Origin: Bacteroidota bacterium
Lineage (GTDB): Bacteria > Bacteroidota > Bacteroidia > Flavobacteriales > Weeksellaceae
Assembly (NCBI GenBank): GCA_023460855.1
Contig: JAEWOS010000032.1
Location: forward strand, 1 to 64,000
Length of the DNA: 64,000 nucleotides
Reading direction: 5' to 3'
The notes beneath the pieces are model-generated. The model was not told the DNA's origin, did no database searches, and was given only the letters and a program-made list of their open reading frames with translations. Shown here one piece after another: positions 9,541 through 16,521 of the stretch. Each line of letters begins with the position of its first letter. Positions within the stretch are counted from its first letter, which is position 1. Made by a program: the position numbers and the translations under genes.

Positions 9541-10302
9541 TTATTCTGCATCGAAATCAGCATCTGCTTCAGCAGTTACCTTTTCGCCTTCTTCTTTGGA
9601 TTTTTCTTTATCGGCTTTTCTCTGGGAAAGACCTTCCTTGATTGAATCTGAAACAACAGAAAGAATCAGGTCGATAGATTTGGAAGCATCATCATTTCCA
9701 GGGATTACGAAATCGATTTTTCTTGGATCAGAGTTCGTATCAACGATACCGAAAACAGGGATTCCCAGTTTCTTCGCTTCTGTAACCGCGATGTGCTCTC
9801 TCATGATATCAACCACGAAAATAGCTGAAGGAAGACGCACCATATCAGAAATAGAACCAAGGTTTTTCTCAAGGTTTGCTCTCTGACGGTCCACCTGAAG
9901 CCTTTCTTTCTTCGATAAAGTTTCGAAAGTACCGTCTTTCTTCATTTTATCGATGTGGTTCATTTTCTTAACAGCTTTACGGATGGTAACGAAGTTCGTT
10001 AACATTCCGCCCGGCCATCTTTCAGTGATATAAGGCATGTTAAGTTCTGCTGCGTGCTTCGCCACAACTTCTTTCGCCTGCTTTTTGGTAGCAACGAAAA
10101 GAACTTTCTTACCCGCTGAAGTAATTTTTTCCAAAGCACTACATGCTTCATCCAGTTTTACTGCAGTTTTATGTAAATCTACGATGTGAATACCGTTTTT
10201 CTCCATAAAAATGTATGGAGCCATATTTGGATTCCACTTTCTGGTCATGTGACCGAAGTGTACACCTGCCTCTAAAAGGTCTTTAACATTTGCTTTAGCC
10301 AT
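9541..10302 (-). CDS. rpsB: 30S ribosomal protein S2
   Basis: S2 binds the head-platform junction of the 30S subunit and is needed for S1 attachment. The 253-residue sequence opens with LLEAGVHFGHMTRKWNPNM, has the FVATKKQAKEVV and RWPGGMLTNFVTIRKAV signatures, and IPVFGIVDTNSDPRKIDFVIPGNDDA near residue 195. The C terminus is an acidic, charged extension (KSKEEGEKVTAEADADFDAE). It is the last gene of the rplM-rpsI-rpsB unit, 181 bases after rpsI. The usual partner tsf is not downstream: a strong terminator and a converging gene follow. Confidence 0.97.
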   Translation of the reverse strand: MAKANVKDLLEAGVHFGHMTRKWNPNMAPYIFMEKNGIHIVDLHKTAVKLDEACSALEKITSAGKKVLFVATKKQAKEVVAKHAAELNMPYITERWPGGMLTNFVTIRKAVKKMNHIDKMKKDGTFETLSKKERLQVDRQRANLEKNLGSISDMVRLPSAIFVVDIMREHIAVTEAKKLGIPVFGIVDTNSDPRKIDFVIPGNDDASKSIDLILSVVSDSIKEGLSQRKADKEKSKEEGEKVTAEADADFDAE

Positions 10303-10410
10303 GTCTCTTTTTTGTTTTTAGTTTACGTTCCGCTATTTTGCAATCAACTTATCTTTAGATGGGAGAAAAGTTTGGATGCTAAACTAAACGGGGCTATTTT
10401 GTTGATTAGA

Positions 10411-10481
10411 TAAAAGATTAAAAGACTTGAGACATGAGATAAAAAAATCTCTAATCTCACGCCTGAACGTCTCACGTCTCC
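10411..10481. repeat. Small imperfect inverted-repeat element in the rpsI-rpsB spacer
   Basis: GAGACATGAGAT (10429-10440) faces TCTCACGTCTC (10470-10480) as an inverted repeat with one mismatch. Between them GAGAT-A6-ATCTC forms a second small hairpin and ATCTC recurs as ATCTCAC. The block is built from GAGAC/TCTC words unlike the surrounding sequence. It ends three bases from the rpsI stop codon. Its identity as a dispersed repeat is inferred only from the pattern. Confidence 0.5.
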
Positions 10482-10483
10482 GA

Positions 10484-10870
10484 TTAACGTTTTGAGAACT
10501 GGAATCTCTTTCTTGCTTTTTTCTGTCCTGGTTTCTTTCTTTCCACCATTCTTGCATCTCTGGTAAGAAGTCCGTGAGGTTTAAGAGCCAGTCTGTACTC
10601 TGCATTGATTTCGATAAGTGCTCTTGAAATTCCCAGACGGATTGCTTCTGCCTGCCCAGTATTTCCACCACCGAAAACATTCACAGTAACATCATACTGA
10701 TCTACGGTTTCAGTTAGTGCGAAAGGCTGTACCAGCTTGTAACGCATTACGTCTGTAGAGAAATACTCTTTTGCATCTTTACCGTTTACAGTCATTTTAC
10801 CGGCACCCGGTTTTACGTAAACTCTTGCAACAGAAGTCTTTCTTCTTCCTATTTTATGAACTGTTGACAT
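10484..10870 (-). CDS. rpsI: 30S ribosomal protein S9
   Basis: S9 is a 30S head protein whose C-terminal tail reaches the P-site tRNA. The 128-residue protein starts STVHKIGRRKTSVARVYVKPG, has GGGNTGQAEAIRLGISRAL in the middle, and ends in the diagnostic basic tail KKARKRFQFSKR. It starts five bases after the rplM stop codon, so the two are co-transcribed, the standard bacterial pairing. Confidence 0.97.
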   Translation of the reverse strand: MSTVHKIGRRKTSVARVYVKPGAGKMTVNGKDAKEYFSTDVMRYKLVQPFALTETVDQYDVTVNVFGGGNTGQAEAIRLGISRALIEINAEYRLALKPHGLLTRDARMVERKKPGQKKARKRFQFSKR

Positions 10871-10875
10871 ATTAA

Positions 10876-11331
10876 TTATTTAAATTCGTTTACATTAACA
10901 TTTTTCGGCTGTTGAGCTTCGTGCTTATGCTCAGTACCTTCATACAGATAAAGGTTCTTGAAGATTGCAGCACCAAGTTTGTTTTTCGGAAGCATTCCTT
11001 TTACAGATTTTTCCAAAACTTTCAACGGATCCTTTTTCAACAGTTCTTCAGCAGTCTGCGACTTCTGACCACCAGGATAACCTGTATGCCAGATGTAGGT
11101 TTTGTCTGCCCACTTGTTTCCGGAAAGGGTTACTTTCCCAGCATTCAAAACGATTACGTTATCACCACAGTCTACGTGCGGCGTAAAGTTCGTCTTGTGC
11201 TTTCCTCTCAAAATCTTTGCAACCGTGGAAGCAAGTCGCCCCAGCGGTTGTCCTTCAGCGTCTACCACAACCCATTCTTTATTAGCGGTAGCTTTGTTCG
11301 CTGAAATCGTTTTGTAACTTAATGTATTCAC
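10876..11331 (-). CDS. rplM: 50S ribosomal protein L13
   Basis: L13 is an early assembly protein of the 50S subunit. I place the start at the GTG at 11331, which gives 151 residues starting (M)NTLSYKTISANKATANKEW, the usual length; an open frame continues upstream to 11463 but crosses the likely promoter and has no L13 similarity. Signatures are VVDAEGQPLGRLAS, GDNVIVLNAGKV, KTYIWHTGYPGG and GMLPKNKLG. First gene of rplM-rpsI-rpsB. Confidence 0.95.
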   Translation of the reverse strand: MNTLSYKTISANKATANKEWVVVDAEGQPLGRLASTVAKILRGKHKTNFTPHVDCGDNVIVLNAGKVTLSGNKWADKTYIWHTGYPGGQKSQTAEELLKKDPLKVLEKSVKGMLPKNKLGAAIFKNLYLYEGTEHKHEAQQPKNVNVNEFK

Positions 11332-11377
11332 ACTGATAAGTTTAACGGTTAAACATAATTTTCCCAATAAGGGTCTG

Positions 11378-11408
11378 CAAAGGTAAGATATTTTTTCGGA
11401 ACGTAAAA
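11378..11408 (-). promoter_or_regulatory. Probable promoter of rplM-rpsI-rpsB
   Basis: On the minus strand a TACCTTTG -7 box (11378-11385) follows a T-rich TTTT element by 19 bases, within the expected spacing of the flavobacterial promoter. It sits 47 bases upstream of the chosen GTG start and inside the longer open frame, which supports the shorter start. Confidence 0.6.
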
Positions 11409-11473
11409 GTATTTTAGCGTTTGTTGAACGTACAGCCAAAAACAAAACAGCTATGCCGCACATATTTTAATTC

Positions 11474-11511
11474 GTTAACAAACATTAACAGGTGGCACAG
11501 CATTTGTTAAC
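11474..11511. promoter_or_regulatory. Inverted repeat GTTAACAAA-N20-TTTGTTAAC
   Basis: Two perfect 9-base arms (11474-11482 and 11503-11511) are separated by 20 bases, in the spacer between the small membrane protein gene and the rplM promoter. The arms are followed by no T run, so this looks more like a protein-binding site than a terminator. Function not known. Confidence 0.4.
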
Positions 11512-11579
11512 ATGGAGGAACAACAACACAAATTTTGAATTTCAATGCGGAGGTGGGAATATTATTTTTTCACCTCCCT

Positions 11580-11912
11580 TTATTTTCTCAGCGACTTACT
11601 GCTCCTGAAACTGGCCAAAAGATAATACACGACAAAGACAATTGAAAAACGCATTACGGCCGGTACCATTACCGTAACATCAAACAAAATAATCCCGATT
11701 ATAATAATGATGACAATCCCGATAAAAGAAAAACCCAGTTTTTTGGCAAGCGCCCATTCCGGATGATCTACGAAATAGGCAAGCGCCCAGCCGAGACCAA
11801 ATGCAAAACCGGCGTAAAGTTCTTTCTCCCAGCCCTGAGACTCTGTTAAAAAGTGATTTACGAGAAAACTGAAAGCGGTACCTGCAAACAAATATAAAAT
11901 TGCCCTGATCAT
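11580..11912 (-). CDS. Small integral membrane protein, unknown
   Basis: The 110-residue protein is almost entirely hydrophobic with about four membrane segments (ILYLFAGTAFSFLV, LYAGFAFGLGWALAYF, FIGIVIIIIIGIILF, FSIVFVVYYLLASF) and a short basic tail (SKSLRK). An acidic loop with HPEW lies in the middle. I do not recognise a family. It is upstream of rplM on the same strand but separated by about 250 bases and a likely promoter, so it is probably independent. Confidence 0.65.
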   Translation of the reverse strand: MIRAILYLFAGTAFSFLVNHFLTESQGWEKELYAGFAFGLGWALAYFVDHPEWALAKKLGFSFIGIVIIIIIGIILFDVTVMVPAVMRFSIVFVVYYLLASFRSSKSLRK

Positions 11913-11925
11913 TAGAAAATTTTTA

Positions 11926-11933
11926 CAAAAATA
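11926..11933 (-). promoter_or_regulatory. Putative -7 box TATTTTTG for the small membrane protein
   Basis: Minus-strand TAnnTTTG match 14 bases upstream of the ATG at 11912. Confidence 0.45.
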
Positions 11934-12036
11934 CAGACAATTAACTATAGCGCATATCTGACCAATATCATCCCAAAAAACTTATAAGAATTAGGTTTAT
12001 TCGATTCGTTATTCCTTGCAGTCAAGTCTCTCTGAA

Positions 12037-12069
12037 TTGAGGCGATTTTGCAAAATTTCCCTACCTTTG
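12037..12069 (+). promoter_or_regulatory. Probable icmF promoter
   Basis: TTG (12037-12039) and TACCTTTG (12062-12069) are 22 bases apart, the spacing expected for the flavobacterial sigma factor. The -7 box is 30 bases before the ATG at 12099 and rules out the in-frame upstream start at 12048. Confidence 0.6.
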
Positions 12070-12098
12070 AAAAATCCACATTTTTTCTAATTTTCTTT

Positions 12099-15000
12099 AT
12101 GGAAACCCAAAAATACGAACCGAAAAATAAGGTCCGAATTGTTACTGCAGCGTCCCTTTTCGATGGGCACGATGCCGCAATCAACATTATGCGCCGTGTG
12201 ATCCAGGGAACCGGATGCGAAGTTATTCACCTTGGACACGACAAATCTGCTGAAGAAGTAGTAAACACCGCTATTCAGGAAGATGCAAACGCAATCGCTT
12301 TAACGTCTTATCAAGGCGGTCACAACGAGTATTTCAAATACATTTATGACCTTTTGAAGGAAAAAGGCGCTTCGCAGATCAAAATTTTTGGCGGCGGTGG
12401 CGGTGTAATTCTTCCCGAAGAAATCAAGGATTTGATGGATTACGGAATCGACCGTATTTATTCTCCGGATGACGGCCGTGAACTTGGTTTGCAGGGAATG
12501 ATTGATGACTTGGTTCAGAAATCCGACTTTGCAACGGGTGAAAATATTTCTGTTTCCGATTTGGATAATATTTCTTTTGAAGATTCTAAATCCATTTCGC
12601 AGGTTATTTCAGCTGTTGAGAATTTTTCTGATGACAAGCAGGATCTGGTAAAAGCCATTGATGAAAAAGCAAAAGATTCCAATATTCCGATTATCGGAAT
12701 TACCGGAACAGGCGGTGCCGGAAAATCTTCATTAACAGATGAAATTGTCCGCAGATTTTTGAGAGCCAATCCGGAAAAGAAAATTGCGATTATTTCGGTC
12801 GATCCCTCCAAAAAGAAAACAGGCGGTGCACTTTTGGGCGACAGAATCCGCATGAATTCTATCAACGATAAACGTGTTTACATGCGTTCAATGGCGACCC
12901 GTGAAAACAACGTTTCTGTTTCGCCTTACATTCATTCTGCATTAAATATTCTGAAACTTGCAAAACCGGATATCATCATTCTTGAAACTTCGGGAATCGG
13001 CCAAAGCGGCTCAGAAATCACTGAAATTGCAGATGTTTCTATGTACGTAATGACGCCGGAATATGGTGCTTCAACACAGCTTGAAAAAATCGATATGCTG
13101 GATTACGCCGATTTGGTGACTTTAAATAAATCCGACAAACGCGGTGCTTTGGATGCGCTTCAGGCAGTGAGAAAACAGTTTCAGAGAAACCATCAGTATT
13201 TCGACAAACCTTTGGAAGAAATGCCGGTGTATTCTACAAAAGCCAGTCAGTTCAACGATTGGGGAACAACCGAAGTTTACAATGCTCTGATTGGAAAAGT
13301 CAATGCGAAGTTTGAGAATTTAGGTCTGAACGAATATGTGGAACAGAATGTTTCAGATGATTCAACCGTAATTCCCCCTAAAAGAGTCCGTTATCTGTCT
13401 GAAATCGTGGAAAACAACCGCGGTTACGATAAAAATGTGGAAGAACAGGCGCTGATTGCCAAGAAAATGTACCTAATCGACGGCGCAAAAGTGCTGATTG
13501 AAGATGATGAACATACCCACGACAAACTGGAAAAAGTTTTCCTGAAAACCAAAAAAGATCTTCTCGAAGAAAACATAGCTTTCCTTCACGGATGGCATCA
13601 TTTCAAGGAAGAAATGAAGCAAGAAACCTTTTCCTACTTCGTACGCGGAAAGGAAATTAAGGTGGAAACAACATCTGAATCACTTTCCGGATTGAAAATT
13701 CCAAAAATCTCTTTGCCTAAATTCCAGGATTGGGGTGACTTGATCCGTTGGAAAGGTCAGGAAAACGTTCCGGGACAGTTTCCTTACACAGCCGGAATCT
13801 ATCCGTTCAAAAGAACCGGAGAAGATCCGACGAGAATGTTTGCCGGAGAAGGCGGACCGGAAAGAACCAACAGAAGATTCCATTATGTTTCCGCAGAAAT
13901 GCCTGCAAAACGTTTGTCAACTGCGTTTGATTCCGTAACACTTTACGGACAGGATCCTGCTTTACCACCGGATATTTACGGAAAAATTGGTAACGCCGGA
14001 GTTTCCATTGCAACTTTGGACGATGCGAAAAAACTGTATTCCGGTTTTGATCTGATTAATGCGCTGACTTCGGTTTCCATGACGATTAACGGTCCGGCTC
14101 CAATGCTGTTGGCGTTTTTCATGAATGCAGCCATCGATCAAAACTGTGAAAAATATATTGAAGAAAACAATCTTTGGGACAAAGTTGAGGACAGACTCAA
14201 AGAAAAATTCGATGATAAAGGTTTGAAAAGACCTTCTTACAGCGGTGAACTTCCACCTTCCAACAACGGTTTAGGACTGAAATTACTCGGAATTACCGGT
14301 GATGAAATTCTGGATGCGGAAACGTATGCGAAAATCAAAGCCGATACGATTTCAACGGTTCGCGGAACGGTTCAGGCAGATATTTTAAAAGAAGATCAGG
14401 CGCAGAACACCTGTATTTTCTCCACGGAATTTGCATTGAGATTAATGGGCGATGTTCAGGATTATTTCATTAAGGAAAAAGTGAGAAACTTTTATTCGGT
14501 TTCTATTTCCGGATATCACATTGCGGAAGCCGGCGCAAATCCGATTTCGCAGTTGGCGTTCACATTGGCGAACGGTTTCACGTACGTTGAATATTACTTA
14601 AGCCGCGGAATGGACATCAACGCTTTCGCTCCAAACTTATCGTTCTTCTTCTCCAACGGTGTTGATCCGGAATATGCGGTCATCGGTCGTGTTGCAAGAA
14701 GAATCTGGGCAAAAGCGATGAAGTATAAATATGGTGCAGATGAAAGATCCCAAATGTTGAAATACCACATTCAGACGTCGGGAAGATCGCTTCACGCACA
14801 GGAAATTGATTTCAACGATATCAGAACAACTTTGCAGGCGCTTTATGCGATTTACGATAACTGTAACTCGCTGCACACCAATGCATATGACGAAGCAATT
14901 ACAACTCCGACCGAAGAATCCGTGAGAAGAGCAATGGCTATTCAGTTGATTATCAACAAGGAACTTGGTTTGGCGAAAAATGAAAATCCGCTTCAGGGTT

Positions 15001-15461
15001 CATTTGTGATTGAAGAATTAACGGATTTGGTTGAAGAAGCTGTTTACGCAGAATTCGACAGAATTACCGAAAGAGGCGGTGTTTTAGGCGCAATGGAAAC
15101 CATGTATCAGCGTTCAAAAATTCAGGAAGAATCGATGCATTACGAATGGCTGAAACACACCGGAGAATATCCGATTATCGGCGTGAATACTTTCCTTGGA
15201 AAAGACGGTTCTCCAACGGTTCTTCCGGGAGAAGTGATCCGCTCTACTGAAGAAGAAAAGCAGGCGCAGATCAATAATGTGGAAAATTTCCAGAAAGCGC
15301 ATTCCGATAAATCAGATGAAATGTTGGCTAAACTGCAACAGGCAGCCATCAATCAGCAGAATATTTTTGAAGTGATGATGGAAGCCGGCAAACACTGTTC
15401 ACTTGGACAGATTACCAATGCCCTTTTTGAAGTGGGCGGAAAATACCGTAGAAATATGTAG
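12099..15461 (+). CDS. icmF: Fused isobutyryl-CoA mutase IcmF (B12-binding, GTPase and mutase domains)
   Basis: IcmF interconverts isobutyryl-CoA and n-butyryl-CoA with adenosylcobalamin, and its built-in G-protein chaperone services the cofactor. The 1120 residues hold an N-terminal B12-binding domain (DGHDAA with the cobalt-ligand His24; GGGGGVILPEEI), a MeaB-like GTPase (Walker A GTGGAGKSS near residue 201, SVDPSKKKTGGALLGD), and the mutase barrel from about 555 (SISGYHIAEAGANP). Phe570 in AGIYPFKR and Gln769 in AQNTCIFST stand where methylmalonyl-CoA mutase has Tyr (TMYVQ) and Arg (VRNTYIYPP); these substitutions are the known IcmF signature, so isobutyryl/butyryl-CoA is the predicted substrate. 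Start chosen at METQKYEP because the promoter lies inside the longer frame. Monocistronic, followed by a terminator. Confidence 0.95.
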   Translation: METQKYEPKNKVRIVTAASLFDGHDAAINIMRRVIQGTGCEVIHLGHDKSAEEVVNTAIQEDANAIALTSYQGGHNEYFKYIYDLLKEKGASQIKIFGGGGGVILPEEIKDLMDYGIDRIYSPDDGRELGLQGMIDDLVQKSDFATGENISVSDLDNISFEDSKSISQVISAVENFSDDKQDLVKAIDEKAKDSNIPIIGITGTGGAGKSSLTDEIVRRFLRANPEKKIAIISVDPSKKKTGGALLGDRIRMNSINDKRVYMRSMATRENNVSVSPYIHSALNILKLAKPDIIILETSGIGQSGSEITEIADVSMYVMTPEYGASTQLEKIDMLDYADLVTLNKSDKRGALDALQAVRKQFQRNHQYFDKPLEEMPVYSTKASQFNDWGTTEVYNALIGKVNAKFENLGLNEYVEQNVSDDSTVIPPKRVRYLSEIVENNRGYDKNVEEQALIAKKMYLIDGAKVLIEDDEHTHDKLEKVFLKTKKDLLEENIAFLHGWHHFKEEMKQETFSYFVRGKEIKVETTSESLSGLKIPKISLPKFQDWGDLIRWKGQENVPGQFPYTAGIYPFKRTGEDPTRMFAGEGGPERTNRRFHYVSAEMPAKRLSTAFDSVTLYGQDPALPPDIYGKIGNAGVSIATLDDAKKLYSGFDLINALTSVSMTINGPAPMLLAFFMNAAIDQNCEKYIEENNLWDKVEDRLKEKFDDKGLKRPSYSGELPPSNNGLGLKLLGITGDEILDAETYAKIKADTISTVRGTVQADILKEDQAQNTCIFSTEFALRLMGDVQDYFIKEKVRNFYSVSISGYHIAEAGANPISQLAFTLANGFTYVEYYLSRGMDINAFAPNLSFFFSNGVDPEYAVIGRVARRIWAKAMKYKYGADERSQMLKYHIQTSGRSLHAQEIDFNDIRTTLQALYAIYDNCNSLHTNAYDEAITTPTEESVRRAMAIQLIINKELGLAKNENPLQGSFVIEELTDLVEEAVYAEFDRITERGGVLGAMETMYQRSKIQEESMHYEWLKHTGEYPIIGVNTFLGKDGSPTVLPGEVIRSTEEEKQAQINNVENFQKAHSDKSDEMLAKLQQAAINQQNIFEVMMEAGKHCSLGQITNALFEVGGKYRRNM

Positions 15462-15481
15462 TCGAAGTTCGGCCTCGAATA

Positions 15482-15512
15482 AAAAAACTCCCGGTAATTT
15501 CGGGAGTTTTTT
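15482..15512. terminator. Bidirectional terminator between icmF and the LamG gene
   Basis: AAAAAACTCCCG and CGGGAGTTTTTT pair around a seven-base loop with A and T runs on either side, between two converging genes. Confidence 0.92.
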
Positions 15513-15556
15513 CGTTTTCTCAGACAGTTTCTCGAGTGATGACAAAGTGATCGTTT

Positions 15557-16471
15557 TTATTTTCTGAAACGTGCGGTATTTTCACCGTATTTAATGAAAT
15601 AATACCCGGTAGTCAGCAGACTGATATCAATACTGCTGCCTTTTGTGTTTCCTGCCTGTACTTTTCTGCCGGAATAATCAAGAATGACGTATTGTCCGAA
15701 AGAACCTTCATTGATGATCAAAGAATTTTCGTGTACCGCGATTTTATTATCCGATTTTGAAACTTCACTGGTGCTTAGCGAACATGCAGCGCCCAGCGTT
15801 GCCACTTCTGCAGCAGTAATTGCGCGGTTAAACAAACCAAATTCATCCAGAACCATGCCCGTTTTTAATCCTGTATTGGTACCGTATCCGCCAACTTTAA
15901 ATGCTCCTCCACTAATAGAAACAGGAGCAGGCTGAGCCACCGTTGTTGCCAGAACTCCGTCTTTGTACGCCTGTATTTGCTGAGTCGTGCTGTCATACAC
16001 AAGTATGATATCAACAGGCTGTGTTGCCGGAAATACGTCGGCTATTGTAACATTTGTTAGCCCTGTTCCTCTCAGCATCAGATTATTTGCCCCTGCAATA
16101 CCATTGGTAAACAATCTGAATTGCGAAGTAGAATCGCCAAATAAATAATATAAGATAGAATCTGTATTGGTAAAATTATTTATTTTGAAATGGATGGTCC
16201 AGGAACCTGAAAGCGAAAGATTCCAGCCGGTGTCCAGATAATTTCCCGTACTGACGGAACTTGAGCCTACCAGTCCGTTCTGCAGGCAGGTTGTATTAGG
16301 ACCTAATGTTAAGTTTCCCACAATTGTAGCAGTGGGCGCTGTTGCTGCGGTTGCTAAATTTGGCACCGTGGTTCCGGTTCCGTTGAAATTGTAATAGAGA
16401 ATTTCAGGTGTTTGCGCGAACGCAGCTGCACTGAAAAGCATCAGGCCAAGAGCGTAAAATTTTGTTTTCAT
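15557..16471 (-). CDS. LamG-like domain protein with type A type IX sorting signal
   Basis: The 304-residue protein has a signal peptide (about 1-19, ending AAAFAQ). Residues about 22-225 look like a LamG/concanavalin-like jelly roll: YYNFNGTGTTVPNLA at the start, SGSWTIHFKINNF, IQAYKDGVLATT, and the closing MVLDEFGLFNRAITAAEV, which is the classic end of such domains. The C-terminal about 75 residues (NSLIINEGSFGQYVILDYSG... TGYYFIKYGENTARFRK) form the type A (Por) sorting domain. Export to the surface by the type IX system is expected; a carbohydrate- or protein-binding role is inferred. It lies 50 bases downstream of the VIT/vWA gene on the same strand. Confidence 0.85.
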   Translation of the reverse strand: MKTKFYALGLMLFSAAAFAQTPEILYYNFNGTGTTVPNLATAATAPTATIVGNLTLGPNTTCLQNGLVGSSSVSTGNYLDTGWNLSLSGSWTIHFKINNFTNTDSILYYLFGDSTSQFRLFTNGIAGANNLMLRGTGLTNVTIADVFPATQPVDIILVYDSTTQQIQAYKDGVLATTVAQPAPVSISGGAFKVGGYGTNTGLKTGMVLDEFGLFNRAITAAEVATLGAACSLSTSEVSKSDNKIAVHENSLIINEGSFGQYVILDYSGRKVQAGNTKGSSIDISLLTTGYYFIKYGENTARFRK

Positions 16472-16521
16472 ATATATTATTTTTATTGATTACGCAATAA
16501 ATCAGGGCAAGCAGAAAAGTA

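Noticed and set aside
10384..10680. 98-residue minus-strand open frame overlapping rpsI
   Set aside because: It overlaps the C-terminal half of rpsI in another frame and runs into the repeat element; no protein-like features.
12048..12098. Longer N terminus for IcmF starting with MQNFPTFE
   Set aside because: The TACCTTTG promoter box lies inside this stretch and the B12-binding domain begins right after the later METQ start.
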